In this document: positions 45,235 through 57,249 of the stretch, piece by piece
Numbering within the stretch: position 1 is the stretch's first letter
Layout: every line of letters starts with the position of its first letter
Assembly: GCA_958496175.1 (NCBI GenBank)
Contig: OY292278.1
Coordinates: 26,412,001-26,476,000 of the forward strand
DNA length: 64,000 nucleotides
Direction of reading: 5' to 3'
From: Sisyra terminalis
Taxonomy: Eukaryota; Arthropoda; Insecta; Neuroptera; Sisyridae
Made by a program: the position numbers and the translations under genes
The notes under the pieces: model-generated
What the model was told of the DNA's origin: nothing
Databases searched by the model: none
The model's input: the letters and a program-made list of their open reading frames with translations, nothing else

Positions 45235-46785
45235 CTAGGACTAGACATGCATTATCTTAATCTTTTCAAAATTCTATTTCAAATTTTACTAAATACCTAC
45301 TTTTGAATTTTTACGATAACATATAACATCGCCATTATAACGACATTCTAATAAATATCATAAAAATTTACGATGTTACATTGCAAAGTTTTTCTATAAA
45401 TAAAAATAAATACGTTTATTCATATACCAATATATACAAGTAAAAGAGTCAGAACTCTTTATCTATCTACCCCTACTCTCTGGCCAACAAACGCATGCAT
45501 ACGAATGGCCCAACTTAAGTATGTATGGACTTATACATGAACTATTTATGCGATGCAACCTCGTAAAAATTGCAAAATGATGGTTCAGATTCTGCGCTAC
45601 ACTAATGAATAACAGAAATTACGATGTATTTTTGTAATTTTTGCAATAATTTTTTTTTCCATGTAGATTATTTGTCACAAGGTAATGGAAAACGATAAAA
45701 CGAAACCGATTTCCGATACAAAAGTCGTAACGCCGATTTTTTTTACTCCACTCTTGGTGCACCTAAAGAAGTTTAATGTCAATGAAATAGCACGATATTA
45801 ATTCATGATATCGCATATAAAAATTGCAGAATCATGGTTAATCGAATGAGATATCATTAGCATTACCAATAAGATATCTCTTATGATTACCACCTTTATT
45901 GATGAAATAAATATGAAAATAAAATCAATGACTTACCAAAATTGACACCAACTCACCATTCCTTTGAACGCATCATCCTACGAAAAAAATAATAATGACA
46001 TAGGTATAATTTTTATGAGCAATAAAGTCTTTTATTTATTCCCAAATAACTTTAAATTGAGTTGTTCATAAATTTTCCATTACGTCTTAATAGTTTTTTT
46101 TAATTTTTCAATTAATTGACACACATTTATTTAAAGATAATAGTTTGTAAGTACAAGTTTGACACTTTTGTTGGCTTAAATAAATTGAAAAAAAACCATA
46201 AATCATTTATTTATTCCAAAAGCGACTGAAAAAGAAATTCGACAACTCAACTTTTGCATAATCAGCGAACGCTCAATTCTAGAACCACTAAGACTGAATT
46301 TTGAATTCTAATTTGCCTTATGTGTTCACTTATTTCATTTCAAACTCATTTTAATTGTATTTAAAACCTATTGAAAATTTCCCTTTAAATTATTCAAATA
46401 GACGAGAATGAAGAACAATGAAGAAAAAAGACAAAATATAGTGTTTAATATGGCTAATAAGTTCTTAATTGTATATTGATTTCTCATTCTTTCCTTCGAT
46501 TGGAATTCTTGAAAAAAAAATCGTCCAACTATTATGACATCCGGAAATAAAAATTGACTTCAATAGTCAAAGCGTGATCCTTTTTATAAGTGAAAGAATT
46601 ACGCTTATTTCTCAAGCAAGTGCTTAAAATCAATAAGTTGTAATATGATTAAAAATTAAACGAAATTATTTGAAGTTTAAAACCAAATTTCAAAAAAGAT
46701 AGCCATAATGGTTAGGAGTAAAAAATGCCAAAATCGCAGTTGCCAATCTACAACACTATCTCATCATGATGGAAACCTGAACGAA
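45235..46785. other. AT-rich DNA, no gene seen
   Basis: TGCACCTAAAGAAGTTTAAT at 45759 resembles the GCCGCTAAAGAAGT repeat word. No coding frame. Confidence 0.55.
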
Positions 46786-46787
46786 AA

Positions 46788-47046
46788 ATTAAATTAAACG
46801 AAACGAAAACTGCTTTTGTTAACTTCACCCTTAGAAGGGGTAACTGTATTGTGTACTCTTTTAAACGGCAAGATTATTCTAGAATCAGACACAGTAAAAT
46901 ATCTAGGACTTCACTTTGACAAAAGGCTAACCTGGAGAATCCTCATTACGAAGAAAAGATCCCAAACCTTGAATTTAAATAATTTTATTGGCTCATCGGT
47001 TGAGGTTCAAAATTGGCCCTATACCGATAAGCCAATAAAATTTTAA
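46788..47046 (+). pseudogene. Jockey-type LINE thumb fragment
   Basis: Across two frames: NETKTAFVNFTLRRGNC, then SDTVKYLGLHFDKRLTWR and FYWLIG. This equals the K-x-V-x-x-T-F-T-x-R-R ... V-K-Y-L-G-x-H-x-D-x-R-L-T-W-R region of the RT at 43.3-44.0 kb. Frameshifted and short. Confidence 0.7.
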
Positions 47047-47140
47047 AGTTTGAATTTTCCAAATTGATTTTTTTGCCAATTGATGGGAAATCGTTTATAG
47101 AGGTTTGTGAAAGAAACCATTTCGTGACAAAATAGTTTAG

Positions 47141-47172
47141 TAGTAGTAATTAGTAATTAGTAATTAGTTAAT
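47141..47172. repeat. Short TAATTAG tandem repeat
   Basis: TAG triplets then three copies of TAATTAG. Confidence 0.7.
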
Positions 47173-47987
47173 TACGAAAAATTAATTATTTAGTCATTAA
47201 TATAGTAAAATGTTAAGAAAATAGGGGTTTTAGGGACATATAATAACAACAATAGAAGAAAACTAAGAGAACTGTTATTTAATAATAAAACAAAAAGAAA
47301 AATTAAAGCAAACTTAGCAGAAAGTCCCCCAATCCAAAAAATTCTAGAAAAAAAGGCTTTTAGGAAATTATTTTTTTCCTTAAACTATTTGTTAAACTAT
47401 TTGAAACTATTTTGTCACGAGGAACATGAAATCGTGTATTATGAAAACGCGATATAAGAGTACCATGTTTACCCTACTACTAGGGGGATTACTGTACTTT
47501 TTTTTTAATATTTTTATTTGTCTTTATTTCTGTAATAAATAACTCTTATTTTATTACAAATGAATTATTATTACTTGTACTGTTTTCATACAATAAGACA
47601 AAGAGCAACAAAATCTACGGTGGTTTAAGCTGCAGAGGATATACGAGTATTTCAATAAATATGTTATTAGAGACAAAAATCTGGATAAAATAGTGATCAA
47701 AAAAAATTATTTTCAAATATTTTAAAATACTAATCTACCTCATAGTGTATTAGTATCTAGTATATTATACTACATCGTATACTATAAATGTCTATAGTGA
47801 GGCATTATTTATTTTTCTCTTTAAATTTGGAAAAAAGTTAGTCAAGTTTTCCCAGGTCTAAAAATGTTTTAAAAATTCTAACAAATAAAAAAAAAAAAAT
47901 ATAAAAATGTATTTATACATTACTCAAAATTATTAATAATTTTACCTAAAGTCTGCTCACTTACTATATACTTTATTTTTTCCAAAT

Positions 47988-48455
47988 ATGTCATCTTTCT
48001 CTACTTTCCCAATTTCTTTCCCGAAAATCACTGTTTATCGCTATTATTTTCTTCTTCATAATCAAGAATTGTTTGGAAAATCAATAAGCAGCCTTTTTAA
48101 AATCTTGACATTTATCCAAAAATGGATCTTTAATCTAAAAAAAAAAAAATATTTGAGAAAAATCATAAAATTACGGTTTTTTCCATTTTTTCTTCTCGAG
48201 ATAGAAATAAAGAAGAGAGTTATTTATGATTTCAGAGAAATAATTTTCGAGTCAGTGAACCCAACTGACGAACCTCCTACATCCTTCGCCTTATACACAA
48301 ACTATCTTCTAACCAGGACCGTAATTTTGATATTTTCAAATATTTTTTTTCATTCGTATTGTATTTTCTTCAAACACAGCCACTACATAATTATAGGCTT
48401 TAAGATCGTACGTGCAAAAATTTCTCGATCGATTCGAAATCTCAAATTTCGATAG
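47988..48455 (+). CDS. Hypothetical 155-codon ORF, longest non-transposon frame
   Basis: Uninterrupted from MSSFSTFPISFP to a stop at 48455, with AATAAA at 48467. It is very rich in Ile, Phe, Lys and Tyr, with a hydrophobic stretch (RTVILIFSNIFFHSYCIFF) near residue 110-130 and a basic C-terminus. No family recognised. At this AT content a frame this long is rarely expected by chance, yet its composition is what translated AT-rich DNA gives, and the reverse strand also has an ORF. Treat as unproven. Confidence 0.15.
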   Translation: MSSFSTFPISFPKITVYRYYFLLHNQELFGKSISSLFKILTFIQKWIFNLKKKKYLRKIIKLRFFPFFLLEIEIKKRVIYDFREIIFESVNPTDEPPTSFALYTNYLLTRTVILIFSNIFFHSYCIFFKHSHYIIIGFKIVRAKISRSIRNLKFR

Positions 48456-48737
48456 ACTAATTAGATAATAAATTCTAGACTCTACCACAATAATAACATA
48501 AGATCTATGACTCAATACAGCAATTAAAGTCATCAAGATTAAATTTATTATTATATTTTTTTCCTATGAAAAAGATCAAAATTATAGTCGAAACTTAAAT
48601 AAAAGTTAAATGAAGCGTGTCGATCGAAAAAAAAATCTTTTGTAATTGGTAATAGAGATTAAAGCAAACTATTTTCTTATTAAATATATCTTTTTACCAT
48701 TGAGATGAAAAGTTTAGAGCTAAAAGGTTACATAATG

Positions 48738-49068
48738 CAATATTTCTCAAGCTAGGGAGCGCGGCCCATTACGGGACTCTAGAGATCCTGCTAGGGAGGT
48801 GCGAAATATTTCAATATCAAGAAAGAAATACAGAAAAATGTAGTCAGAGGAACGATAGCTGATACAAATCTGTCGAATTTTTCCGTGATCAAAATACTTG
48901 ATCCGATGATAATATAATGATAAATAATCAACTAATATTCATAAATTATTTAGATAAAACTAATATTCTAATGATTTAAATTGAAATTTAAAACCTTAAA
49001 TTTTTAGAGAAAGGAGCCTTTTTTTCTGATTTAAGGTGCCATGATATGAAAAAAATTGAAAAGCACTG
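48738..49068. mobile_element. hAT-type MITE, CAATATTTCTCAA family
   Basis: Left end CAATATTTCTCAAGCTAGGG followed by a GCGCGGCCC word, right end GAAAAGCACTG. Flanks ACATAATG (48730-48737) and ACATAAAG (49069-49076) match at seven of eight bases. Confidence 0.75.
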
Positions 49069-49069
49069 A

Positions 49070-49600
49070 CATAAAGGATGAACAACCCGAATGATCCTAC
49101 TGATCCCTTTGAAAATACATTATAATACCTATAGTATAGTTCATGTATTCACCTATAGTAGAATTAACACATAGTTAGTATTTTGAGAAAATCTAACATT
49201 CGGTATCCAACACTGAACAGTTACAGTTGCTGGGCAATAATAAGAGTCAAATGTATGTATGGAAAAGTCTGAGAACAAAGAATGTTGGGTCAGTGAATAT
49301 TATACGAGTAACCACTAGTTTATTCATAATTGACGTACTAAAAATTAATACAAAAGAACACTATTAGGTATAATAAAGTTATAAATCAACAGTATGCCAT
49401 CATTTTATCACTTTATCATTTTCTGCAAAATCTATGAGTCTGGTTTTATAAGTTCACATAAAACAAGTAAAAATTTGCTGTTTTCGATCGAAAATTGTGG
49501 GCTTTTCGCCAAAATTGGCACTATGAATGTTCTGTGTCTGTCGTAATTTAAAAGGCTAATAGATTTGAATTAATTGAACCTTAAAGAGTTGATTAGACAA
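49070..49600. other. AT-rich DNA, no gene seen
   Basis: No feature recognised. Confidence 0.6.
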
Positions 49601-49604
49601 AAAG

Positions 49605-49608
<4 letters not shown>

Positions 49609-49670
<62 letters not shown>
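49609..49670. repeat. (TA)n microsatellite
   Basis: About 30 TA dinucleotides interrupted once by G at 49660. Confidence 0.9.
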
Positions 49671-52150
49671 ATATAATAGAGTTAAATTTTTATAAAGCTT
49701 AGGATAAATCTTTTCAATTTAGATATTATTTTATTGTTTAATTAACTTCAACTGTGTGGTCTTGCTATTTCAATTATATTACCATTGTATTACTCAATCT
49801 ATATGTAAACACACAAAACACTTCCGCTATTGAAAAACAAAAGACGCACGCCAAAAAAATATGCTAATAGCAAAGTAATACGGTAGTATTTCAATTTTGT
49901 CATCTCACTTCTTGGCTCCTATTGAAATTAGTAAGTCTTCGACAGCGTCGCCCATTGAAACTTTCTCAACCGCACTCGATGGCATGCTAAATGCCCTAAT
50001 CGAACCACTTTTTTCCGATTTTCATCATTCATTCATCGATTAATCGGTTGGTCATCGACTAACATATAATATTCCAATAGTTCCTCAACTAAAGCCATAA
50101 AAATGTGATAGAAATACATATAAAACAATGTCAAATTTAGCGGTCGTGATTCGGCACGAAAACGGAAAAAGTAATTTCCTAATAGCTGAAAGAAACTAAA
50201 TAACTTTTTTTCACTTCAGTAATTTAAATATTACTTAACTGAAGAAGTATATGGAAATAATAACGGATCTTTTTAATCTTTCCCGATTTTCACGATCCTT
50301 GCCCAAAACTGAATGCAAATCGATCGAATTCTCTAAAACCGTTAGCCCAATTTTGCGTTGGAGTTGCAAACTTTTTTAAGAGTTTTTTTTGTCATCACGA
50401 TATTTTGATATTGCCTACCTACCGATTACATATAAAGTTTTTACGAATGCGTGTGTGACTCAGTATAACTTAATTATTAGTAAGATTTATGCGAGTTGGC
50501 GATTTCTTTTGGTTAAATTTGAATAAATTGCACGATTAACGTAAGGTATAAAATATTTAAAGTCTTTTCGCATTTAGTACAAACGAGCAAGTGATATAAT
50601 TGATTGCATCATGCGAAATTTATATGGGTAATTGGTTCACTTTATTCTCTCTTTGTTTTATTTTGCTATTTTTTTTGGATCGAAAAAAAAGGAAAACATT
50701 TATGTTCATTATGTTCAAAAACATTTATCTAGATTCACTTTAATCATTTCATCAAATTCCGAAATTAGGAAAAAAAAATATTTTAAAAATTAGTTTTTTC
50801 TTTGGTAATTTTGTAGTAGGTATTAGTATAACTAGATTTTATCAATATAGTAGTCCCCAGAATAAACTTATTTTAAACGAACTAGAAAAATGAGTTATAA
50901 TTTATTATTTTTTTTGATATATTTATAAGAAAATACCATTTCAGCAATTTATAATTTACTTGCTATGCATGGTAGTGATAGCGCAGATATACGAGTATAT
51001 ATATACTATATATATATACTATATATATAGTATATATATATACTCTCGTATATATATCATATTTTCTCTTGAGGAATAGTAGCGAAAATCTACATCCTAA
51101 AAAGAATCTTGGAGGAGCAAAGTTATAATTTTGAAAGTGAGGGAATGGTTTTTATGACCATACTTTCTGGACGATTTTATCATTTCCATAACGACGAAAA
51201 TCAAAAAAAAAAAAACAGTGTGAAAAAATCAATCAATATTCGAAAAACACAAAACAAAATAAGCAATTAATTCTCACAAAAACAAGTGTAATCAAATTGT
51301 TATCTACCAAATAAAATATCAACACTTTCATTGAATCGTATGTGTTTTTGTTTGATAGAAAGTAAAAAGCTTGAAATTGAACAGTATTATTGTTACGTTA
51401 ATATAATACTCCTCTGTAAAATGTAATTTGTTATTCTGTATCATCAAAATGAACTACTTGTATTTCTGCATTGTACTTACAGCAATAATTGTCACTAAAC
51501 TCAATATGAATGTTCTCATCTTTAAAAACGATGATTTTTTGGATAAAATAAGCAAAAAGAATAAAAATGGCAAGTTCGACTAGTTATAAGCCATTACCTT
51601 ATTTATTGTCATTCCCTCGTTTCAATTTGAAATGAGAGAATGACGGTGAGGGAATGACGAAGTCTAGTTTAACTTGAAAAATCTTGAAACAAACTTTTGT
51701 TACTGATTTTTTCTGTAAATTTACTGTTTCTGACAACCTGCTTTACTGAGTTATTACTATGACATACTATATACCTCTATTTTTCTTCAATGTGAGGGAA
51801 TGACGACTGAAAATGTATTCTTGAAATAATTTTCATATTTTGTTTTTGGACAGATACTCTAACAAGTATAAGATGGCTTAAATATGTGAAATAACCGATA
51901 GTATTGGCAACAATCAAAAATCTATGAGAGCTTTCATGAATGATTACCCATATCAATCAAAATAAATTGTAAATATTTTATATTTTAGTTATATTTGATT
52001 AAACTAAAAACTAAGAACAATCTTTTAATTGGAAAATTGGAACTAGAGCTCCATAAGCATTTGCAAAAAAATCCATATGTGGAGTATGCTATTATAAAAA
52101 TTGAAAACCTGGGTCCCAAATAAATAAGAAAAAAATTTTTTAACAGCTTT
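49671..52150. other. AT-rich DNA with a GC-richer patch and GAGGGAATGAC words
   Basis: 49915-50080 is GC-richer (GACAGCGTCGCCC) without exon signals. GTGAGGGAATG words occur at 51137, 51634-51658 and 51792, with an inverse copy at 51607, possibly termini of a small DNA element. Confidence 0.4.
50989..51056. repeat. AT-rich palindrome bounded by TACGAG/CTCGTA
   Basis: ATATACGAGTATATATATAC is mirrored as a reverse complement ending at 51056 (CTCGTATATAT), with phased TATATATATAC/TAG words between. Would extrude as a long hairpin. Confidence 0.75.
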
Positions 52151-52154
52151 GAAA

Positions 52155-52510
52155 TATGAAGTTCGAGAAGAAAAAATTAAATGATTGAATTGAATCACAA
52201 ACGTGAAAGTATTGAAAAAGGGCTAGGAAAAAAGACCTTTTATCGATAACATGACAAGAAGAAAAATTAACTGAATAGATCAAATTCTCAGAGGAAAAAG
52301 ATTCATACTTGATACTAAAGCAGGAATACAGAAAATCCCCCCCTCCCGAAAACAGAAAAAAGATAGATAGAAATCATAGGTTTACTCAAAAGAGGAATAA
52401 ACAATTTTAAGAACTTTGCGAGGGGCAGACGATGCTGCAGGAAAGAATTCAACGAAAAGAATTTTTGTATGGCGGAAAAACAATCCAGAAAACAAAAAAT
52501 AAAAGTTTTT
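52155..52510 (+). pseudogene. LINE family B remnant
   Basis: ESIEKGLGKKTFYR-type residues and a following lysine-rich, frameshifted tract parallel the 13.8-14.0 and 33.86-34.16 kb remnants (CACAAACGT(A/G)AAA, CAACAAGAAGAAAA-like words). Very decayed. Confidence 0.4.
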
Positions 52511-52514
52511 AAAG

Positions 52515-54985
52515 ACCTTTGCAATGATATCATACGCCTTTATATTGTAAGTTATTTTTTTCATCTCTCAGTTATACGTTATACGTAAGGAACACATCCC
52601 TTTTTTATTTTTAAGGAATAATATATAGCCTATAGTGACTGGAAAATTATTTTATATCTTAGTACTCAAGTTCATTAAATTCGAATATTCCGTTCTTTAG
52701 TTATAAAGAGACACACAGAAAGTCCGACAAAAATTTTAAAAATGTTACATTTGGAATAAGAATATCTAGAAAACAAATCTAGAAGACCTAAAAACAAATA
52801 TTTACCCTGAATTTGGGATAAACATTTAAATATACGGACAAACGTAAGAATTTAGTATATTAGCATAGATACGTAATACAGTCTTTGAACACATTTTATC
52901 TTACACAAAGTGTCTTACAATTATTGATGGGTTAATATAAGAGTTTAAATAGGTGACGCTTTGCAAAAAATTTCAAAAAAATCGTTACGTAATAAATGAA
53001 CAGTAATAATTGAATCACCTAGGGTACAATAGTTTTCTGAGGAAAGGCTTCCAATTTAAAAATGAAGAAGGAGATTTCTGGATTTGGGAGTTTGCTTAAC
53101 CTTTATGATTTTAGTCAGTACTCCAATAGAGTACTGGGAATGTGATATTTTGTCATTTAAAACAAGTTTCCATCACATAAAATAATGAATTTTTCTCTTT
53201 TCTGGAGGGCGAATGCCATCATAGACCCATAGTATTTCAGATTTATTTTTTCATTGAGCCAAAAAACATAATGTAGTCTAACCGAATGAACTTTAAGCTT
53301 TTAATACCAAAACTAAAAACCCAAACTTTAAAAATTGTAACTGGCCACTCATTTCAAATTTCAAAAGTTAAAAAAAATAGCCTGAAAAATCTAAGCTCGA
53401 CTAATTAGAATCTCATTTTATTGATTACTCAACTTTTCGTGTATTTCATCGTTTTATAACAAATTTAAGCCAAAACGTGAAGAAAATTCGTAAGAATATT
53501 CTTCAATGTTGAGCTCACCAAAATTAATTACAAAGTCAAGAAACCAAAATTCAAAACACGAAACTTGTGATTTTTGAGGTTTGCACTCGAAAAAATGTTT
53601 TATTCTCTGTCTTTATTTGTAATTTGTAATTGGTAAAGATGAAGAATTGGCCTCGTAACAATTAATTTGATTGTTGTCACTATTTAGTAATTGGTCCGGC
53701 ATATTTGATTTGAAAAATTTAACTCAGAACCTTAATTAACGAAATTTAAAGCAAAAGACTATAATGAAGAACTTCTTCTAATAAAAATTTCAAGATTGAG
53801 TGTTATTACAGTAATAAAGTGAACTAATTATGTTAATATATTTCCTTCTTCACATTTTACTTCTCAATGTAAACTTAAATTAAAATCTTCACATGAGAAA
53901 AAAATTAATGAAAAAATTCAATCAATCATTTCCATTATGTAAATCCTTTTATATTTTAATCCTTAAAGACTTTTGAAAACCTCTAAAGCTGAAATTGAAG
54001 CGACATTTGGGAAAGAAATAAATCTCTCAAATAAGTAGATATATGAGAACTTACCCTACGAATTCATACAAAAGTATTTGATAAGCATTCAAAATTCAAA
54101 AATAAATCTTGAAACGAATTAAAAGGATTTAACATTTTTTATCAAAGAATATTTATTATTAAGAAAAAAATAAAATCGATGATAATTCTTGTAGTAACAA
54201 ATCTTTCCTGCTACAACGACGGGGATATTATATGTTAAATTAAATAAGTTTCACGTCGACAACACATGATTATAACCTTTATAACCCTGTTGATCTTCTG
54301 AAACAATATTTGAAAAAGTATTTTTAATTCTAAGAATGTTGTTTAAATTTTTACCGAAATTATAATGACAAAAAAAAAAAGTCAAAAATAGTGACTAGAA
54401 GTTAATTTATATTTTTCAACCATTTTTTCATATTTTCCATTTCCTTTTTAAAACAATCAAGAAATAATTTAATCAATAAGTAATAGGACGTCCAATTACT
54501 CTATGTTGAAGTTTGATTGGTTCAATATTTGCAGTAAAGCGGTTAAGTTAAAGTTGAGATGTAAGGAGTTGGTAGTCACATATTATCTAGAATCCAAAAG
54601 CGAAATTGACAATTCTTTACTAAAGAAATAAAAATCATCCAAATCATCTACTCAATAAAGAGCTACTACCTGAAGTTCTTTCAACCTATCCATACGGACA
54701 AGATTTCCCAAATACATTCAAGAACTTAATATAAGCATTCCTGAAACAAAATTTACATAGCAATATTTAGCTTCTTTTTTCTTTCTCACTCCAACTTTCT
54801 TTCTCTCCCTTTGTCTCTTTTTATCGAGAAAGCACTATGGCTGCTGGAAAACAATTCTGAAAATATTTACAAGAAAAAAAAGTTTCTTTCGTGAAATTAT
54901 TTAACTTTGACTAATAACTCAGGCTTAAGAAGCTTACAATTTAGGTTAAAAATTTCTTAGCTAAGAACAATTAGCTTAACGCTTA
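52515..54985. other. AT-rich DNA, no gene seen
   Basis: No coding frame, RNA gene or repeat with definable ends. Confidence 0.6.
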
Positions 54986-55208
54986 AATCTGTGTTTGTAT
55001 TTTTTAAGAAGCATTCTAAAATTTACGAGCAAATGAATCTCTACATTTCGACAATATATATTATTTTAACTTTATTGTTTATTACTATCTCATTTTCTAT
55101 CCCATTAGCAATCAGTTACTACTATAAAATCAATGAGCTTATTTGCTGGCAGATGTTTTTTATTAATTACCCAATAGAACTCCTTGTTTTGCTGCTTGTT
55201 TTATGCTG

Positions 55209-56071
55209 CAGAGATGTTGGAAAAAAGTATCACAATAACTTTTACGTAATTAAGTTACTTTAAAATATCTAAGACACTGAATCTTAGTTTCTTTATTCTT
55301 TAACCATAAGTAACTTGTGTTTTATAAACTTTTTAAAAGAAACTGTATCTTGCAACTTAAAAAGTATCCCAGATTCCGAAAAATACCTTTGATAACGAGA
55401 GATAATATAGAGTTTTATTTTGTTTTATTTTAAAAGATTCAATTTATACGTTTTATACTAATATTTTACAGTTTTTAAAGTGCGTTATGTTACCAGGGGA
55501 TTTAACGTAAATATTTTCCATTTTCCTTAATTAATATAGGTAAAAAACACATTCTCTGGTTACCTTACAACTTTATCTATTACGTTATGAAACTTAGTCC
55601 AAACGAAATATACAAAGTAACTAAAATACTATATTTTTAAGTATCTTAATAAGTAACATAAGATAATTATTAAAGTTTCTTTTTTAAATTTAACATTGAT
55701 AAGCATTTTATTTATTTCCGAGTCATACTTAATAAATAAATGAATAATAATATATGTCCTATCACTCAAATTCTTCTTTATTACGACGCGTTTCAATGGT
55801 TTTTTATATAAAATTTGTTTACAATTGACAAAATAATCATTACCTGATGACAGCCAATGAATGGCTGTCATCATCAGGTCAATTTTAAACAAATTTTATA
55901 CAAAAAACCATTGAAACGCGTCGTAATAAAGAAGAATTTGAATCATAGAACATATATTAATATCCATCTTTTTTAAGAGTAATTTGATTCTCAAAGTAAC
56001 CTCCGATACTTTTTAGATAAGTAACTAATCTGGTATCTTGGTACTTTACCAAAGTATATTTACTTGCTCAG
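55209..56071 (-). mobile_element. hAT-type MITE, family CAGAGCTGCCAG, copy 4, with nested insertion
   Basis: Reverse-orientation copy: starts CAGAGATGTTGGAAAAAAGT and ends TATTTACTTGCTCAG. Flanks TTATGCTG (55201-55208) and TTATGGTG (56072-56079) match at seven of eight. Its body aligns with the reverse complement of copy 3 except for the interruption at 55688-55967. Confidence 0.8.
55688..55967. mobile_element. Nested hairpin insertion with hammerhead-like boxes
   Basis: Bounded by a perfect 9-bp duplication CTTTTTTAA (55679-55687 and 55968-55976), so it is a discrete insertion in the hAT element. From 55747 to 55960 it is an inverted repeat centred near 55856. Each arm carries GAAACGCGTCGTAA (55913-55926 plus; 55794-55781 minus) and CTGATGA sits beside a CAGCCA...TGGCTG stem (CTGATGA at 55844-55850). 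CTGATGA plus GAAAC...GTC are the conserved boxes of hammerhead ribozymes, and GAAACGCGTC resembles those of Penelope-like retroelement termini. The two boxes are too far apart here for a standard fold without the intervening 45 bases looping out. Confidence 0.6.
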
Positions 56072-56079
56072 TTATGGTG

Positions 56080-56540
56080 ACGAACTAATTCATTTGGAAT
56101 TTTTCTTCTAAGTCGTTTTTGATGTTGTTTTCATAGTAATGGATGAATTATTGGGTTGGTATAATTTTCTCATCTTTTGTAGTGAGCTCCACTTTTTGAT
56201 CTTATCATACTTTGGATGATTCTTATTTTCAAGAACTGGTGAAGAATTTCCTTGATGACATACTACGGTACGTCAGGAGTTGATCGAAGGATTTTAGATT
56301 GATCTCGCTGATTATATTAATTGTGATTGTTTATTTACTGGCACGAGTCCAGAGTTCCAACCCGAAGGATCATATTGGTATTATTTTGTCCTTGTATATA
56401 AAAGAATATAAATGATTTTTTTTTCCATTGAGAAATTTGTATGGCCCAATGCAATCGTTTGAATTTTTTGCATCAATTTAACCTTTTTTTAGCAATGTGG
56501 ACTCTCCAGGTTAACCTTTTCTCAACATGAAATCCTAGAT
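56080..56540. other. AT-rich DNA, no gene seen
   Basis: No feature recognised. Confidence 0.6.
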
Positions 56541-56541
56541 A

Positions 56542-56804
56542 CAACGGCGGATTAAGGGGGGGACATCTTCCCCCCACGTATTTTTGTGTACTGTGGAGAT
56601 TGCATCACAGTACATACTAAGCAAATCAAATTATTAGAGTTGTTAAAATATATGAATAAAATAACAGAAAAAACATTAGTGAAACTCTAGTCTATTTCTG
56701 GCTGGAATTGCGATTTTTTTTCGTGATCCCTTTCACGCACTTGCAAATGAAAGATGATATTGTGCCCACCCCCCCCTCAGAAAAAAATCCTGAATCCGCC
56801 CTTG
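56542..56804. mobile_element. hAT-type MITE, CAAGGGCGGATTCAGG family
   Basis: Left end CAACGGCGGATTAAGGGGGG, right end CCTGAATCCGCCCTTG, perfect 8-bp duplication CCTAGATA (56534-56541 and 56805-56812). 263 bp, non-coding. Confidence 0.9.
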
Positions 56805-56809
56805 CCTAG

Positions 56810-57240
56810 ATATTTAAGAAACAACTATTTTCTGGGTGTCTTTTGAAAGTTGCAGTAATAATAGTACTTACTATGAGAGGAGGAGAAGGGGATTGTCCTG
56901 ATTACTGGAATTAATCAAAGCTAATGCAAAATTAGTGAAATGGTATCCAGAATTAGTATGCAGTTTTTTAAATGATTCAAGATATCTTAGAATTATTTTT
57001 ATTTTTTAAAAAAGTTATACATTTGGTGATTATTCCTCTATGGTTGAGAAAATGAAGCTTTTACTTTGAATGGAAATCATTTTAGGAGTACTTATTTTGA
57101 ATAATAGGAACTTATTCTAAAAATATTAACATCATGGAAAGAGTAACGTAATTTTGTACAAGATTTTTAACAATACTTGTACATAAATGAAAGGAGACAA
57201 GATAAGAGGAGATTTTTTAGTAGTTTGATCGATTTGAAGG
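56810..57240. other. AT-rich DNA, no gene seen
   Basis: No feature recognised. Confidence 0.6.
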
Positions 57241-57249
57241 AAGTGAGTG

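Noticed and set aside
55844..55922. A functional hammerhead ribozyme on the plus strand
   Set aside because: CTGATGA and GAAACGCGTC are present, but stem II does not close next to the GAAA box without looping out about 45 bases. Only hammerhead-like boxes are claimed.
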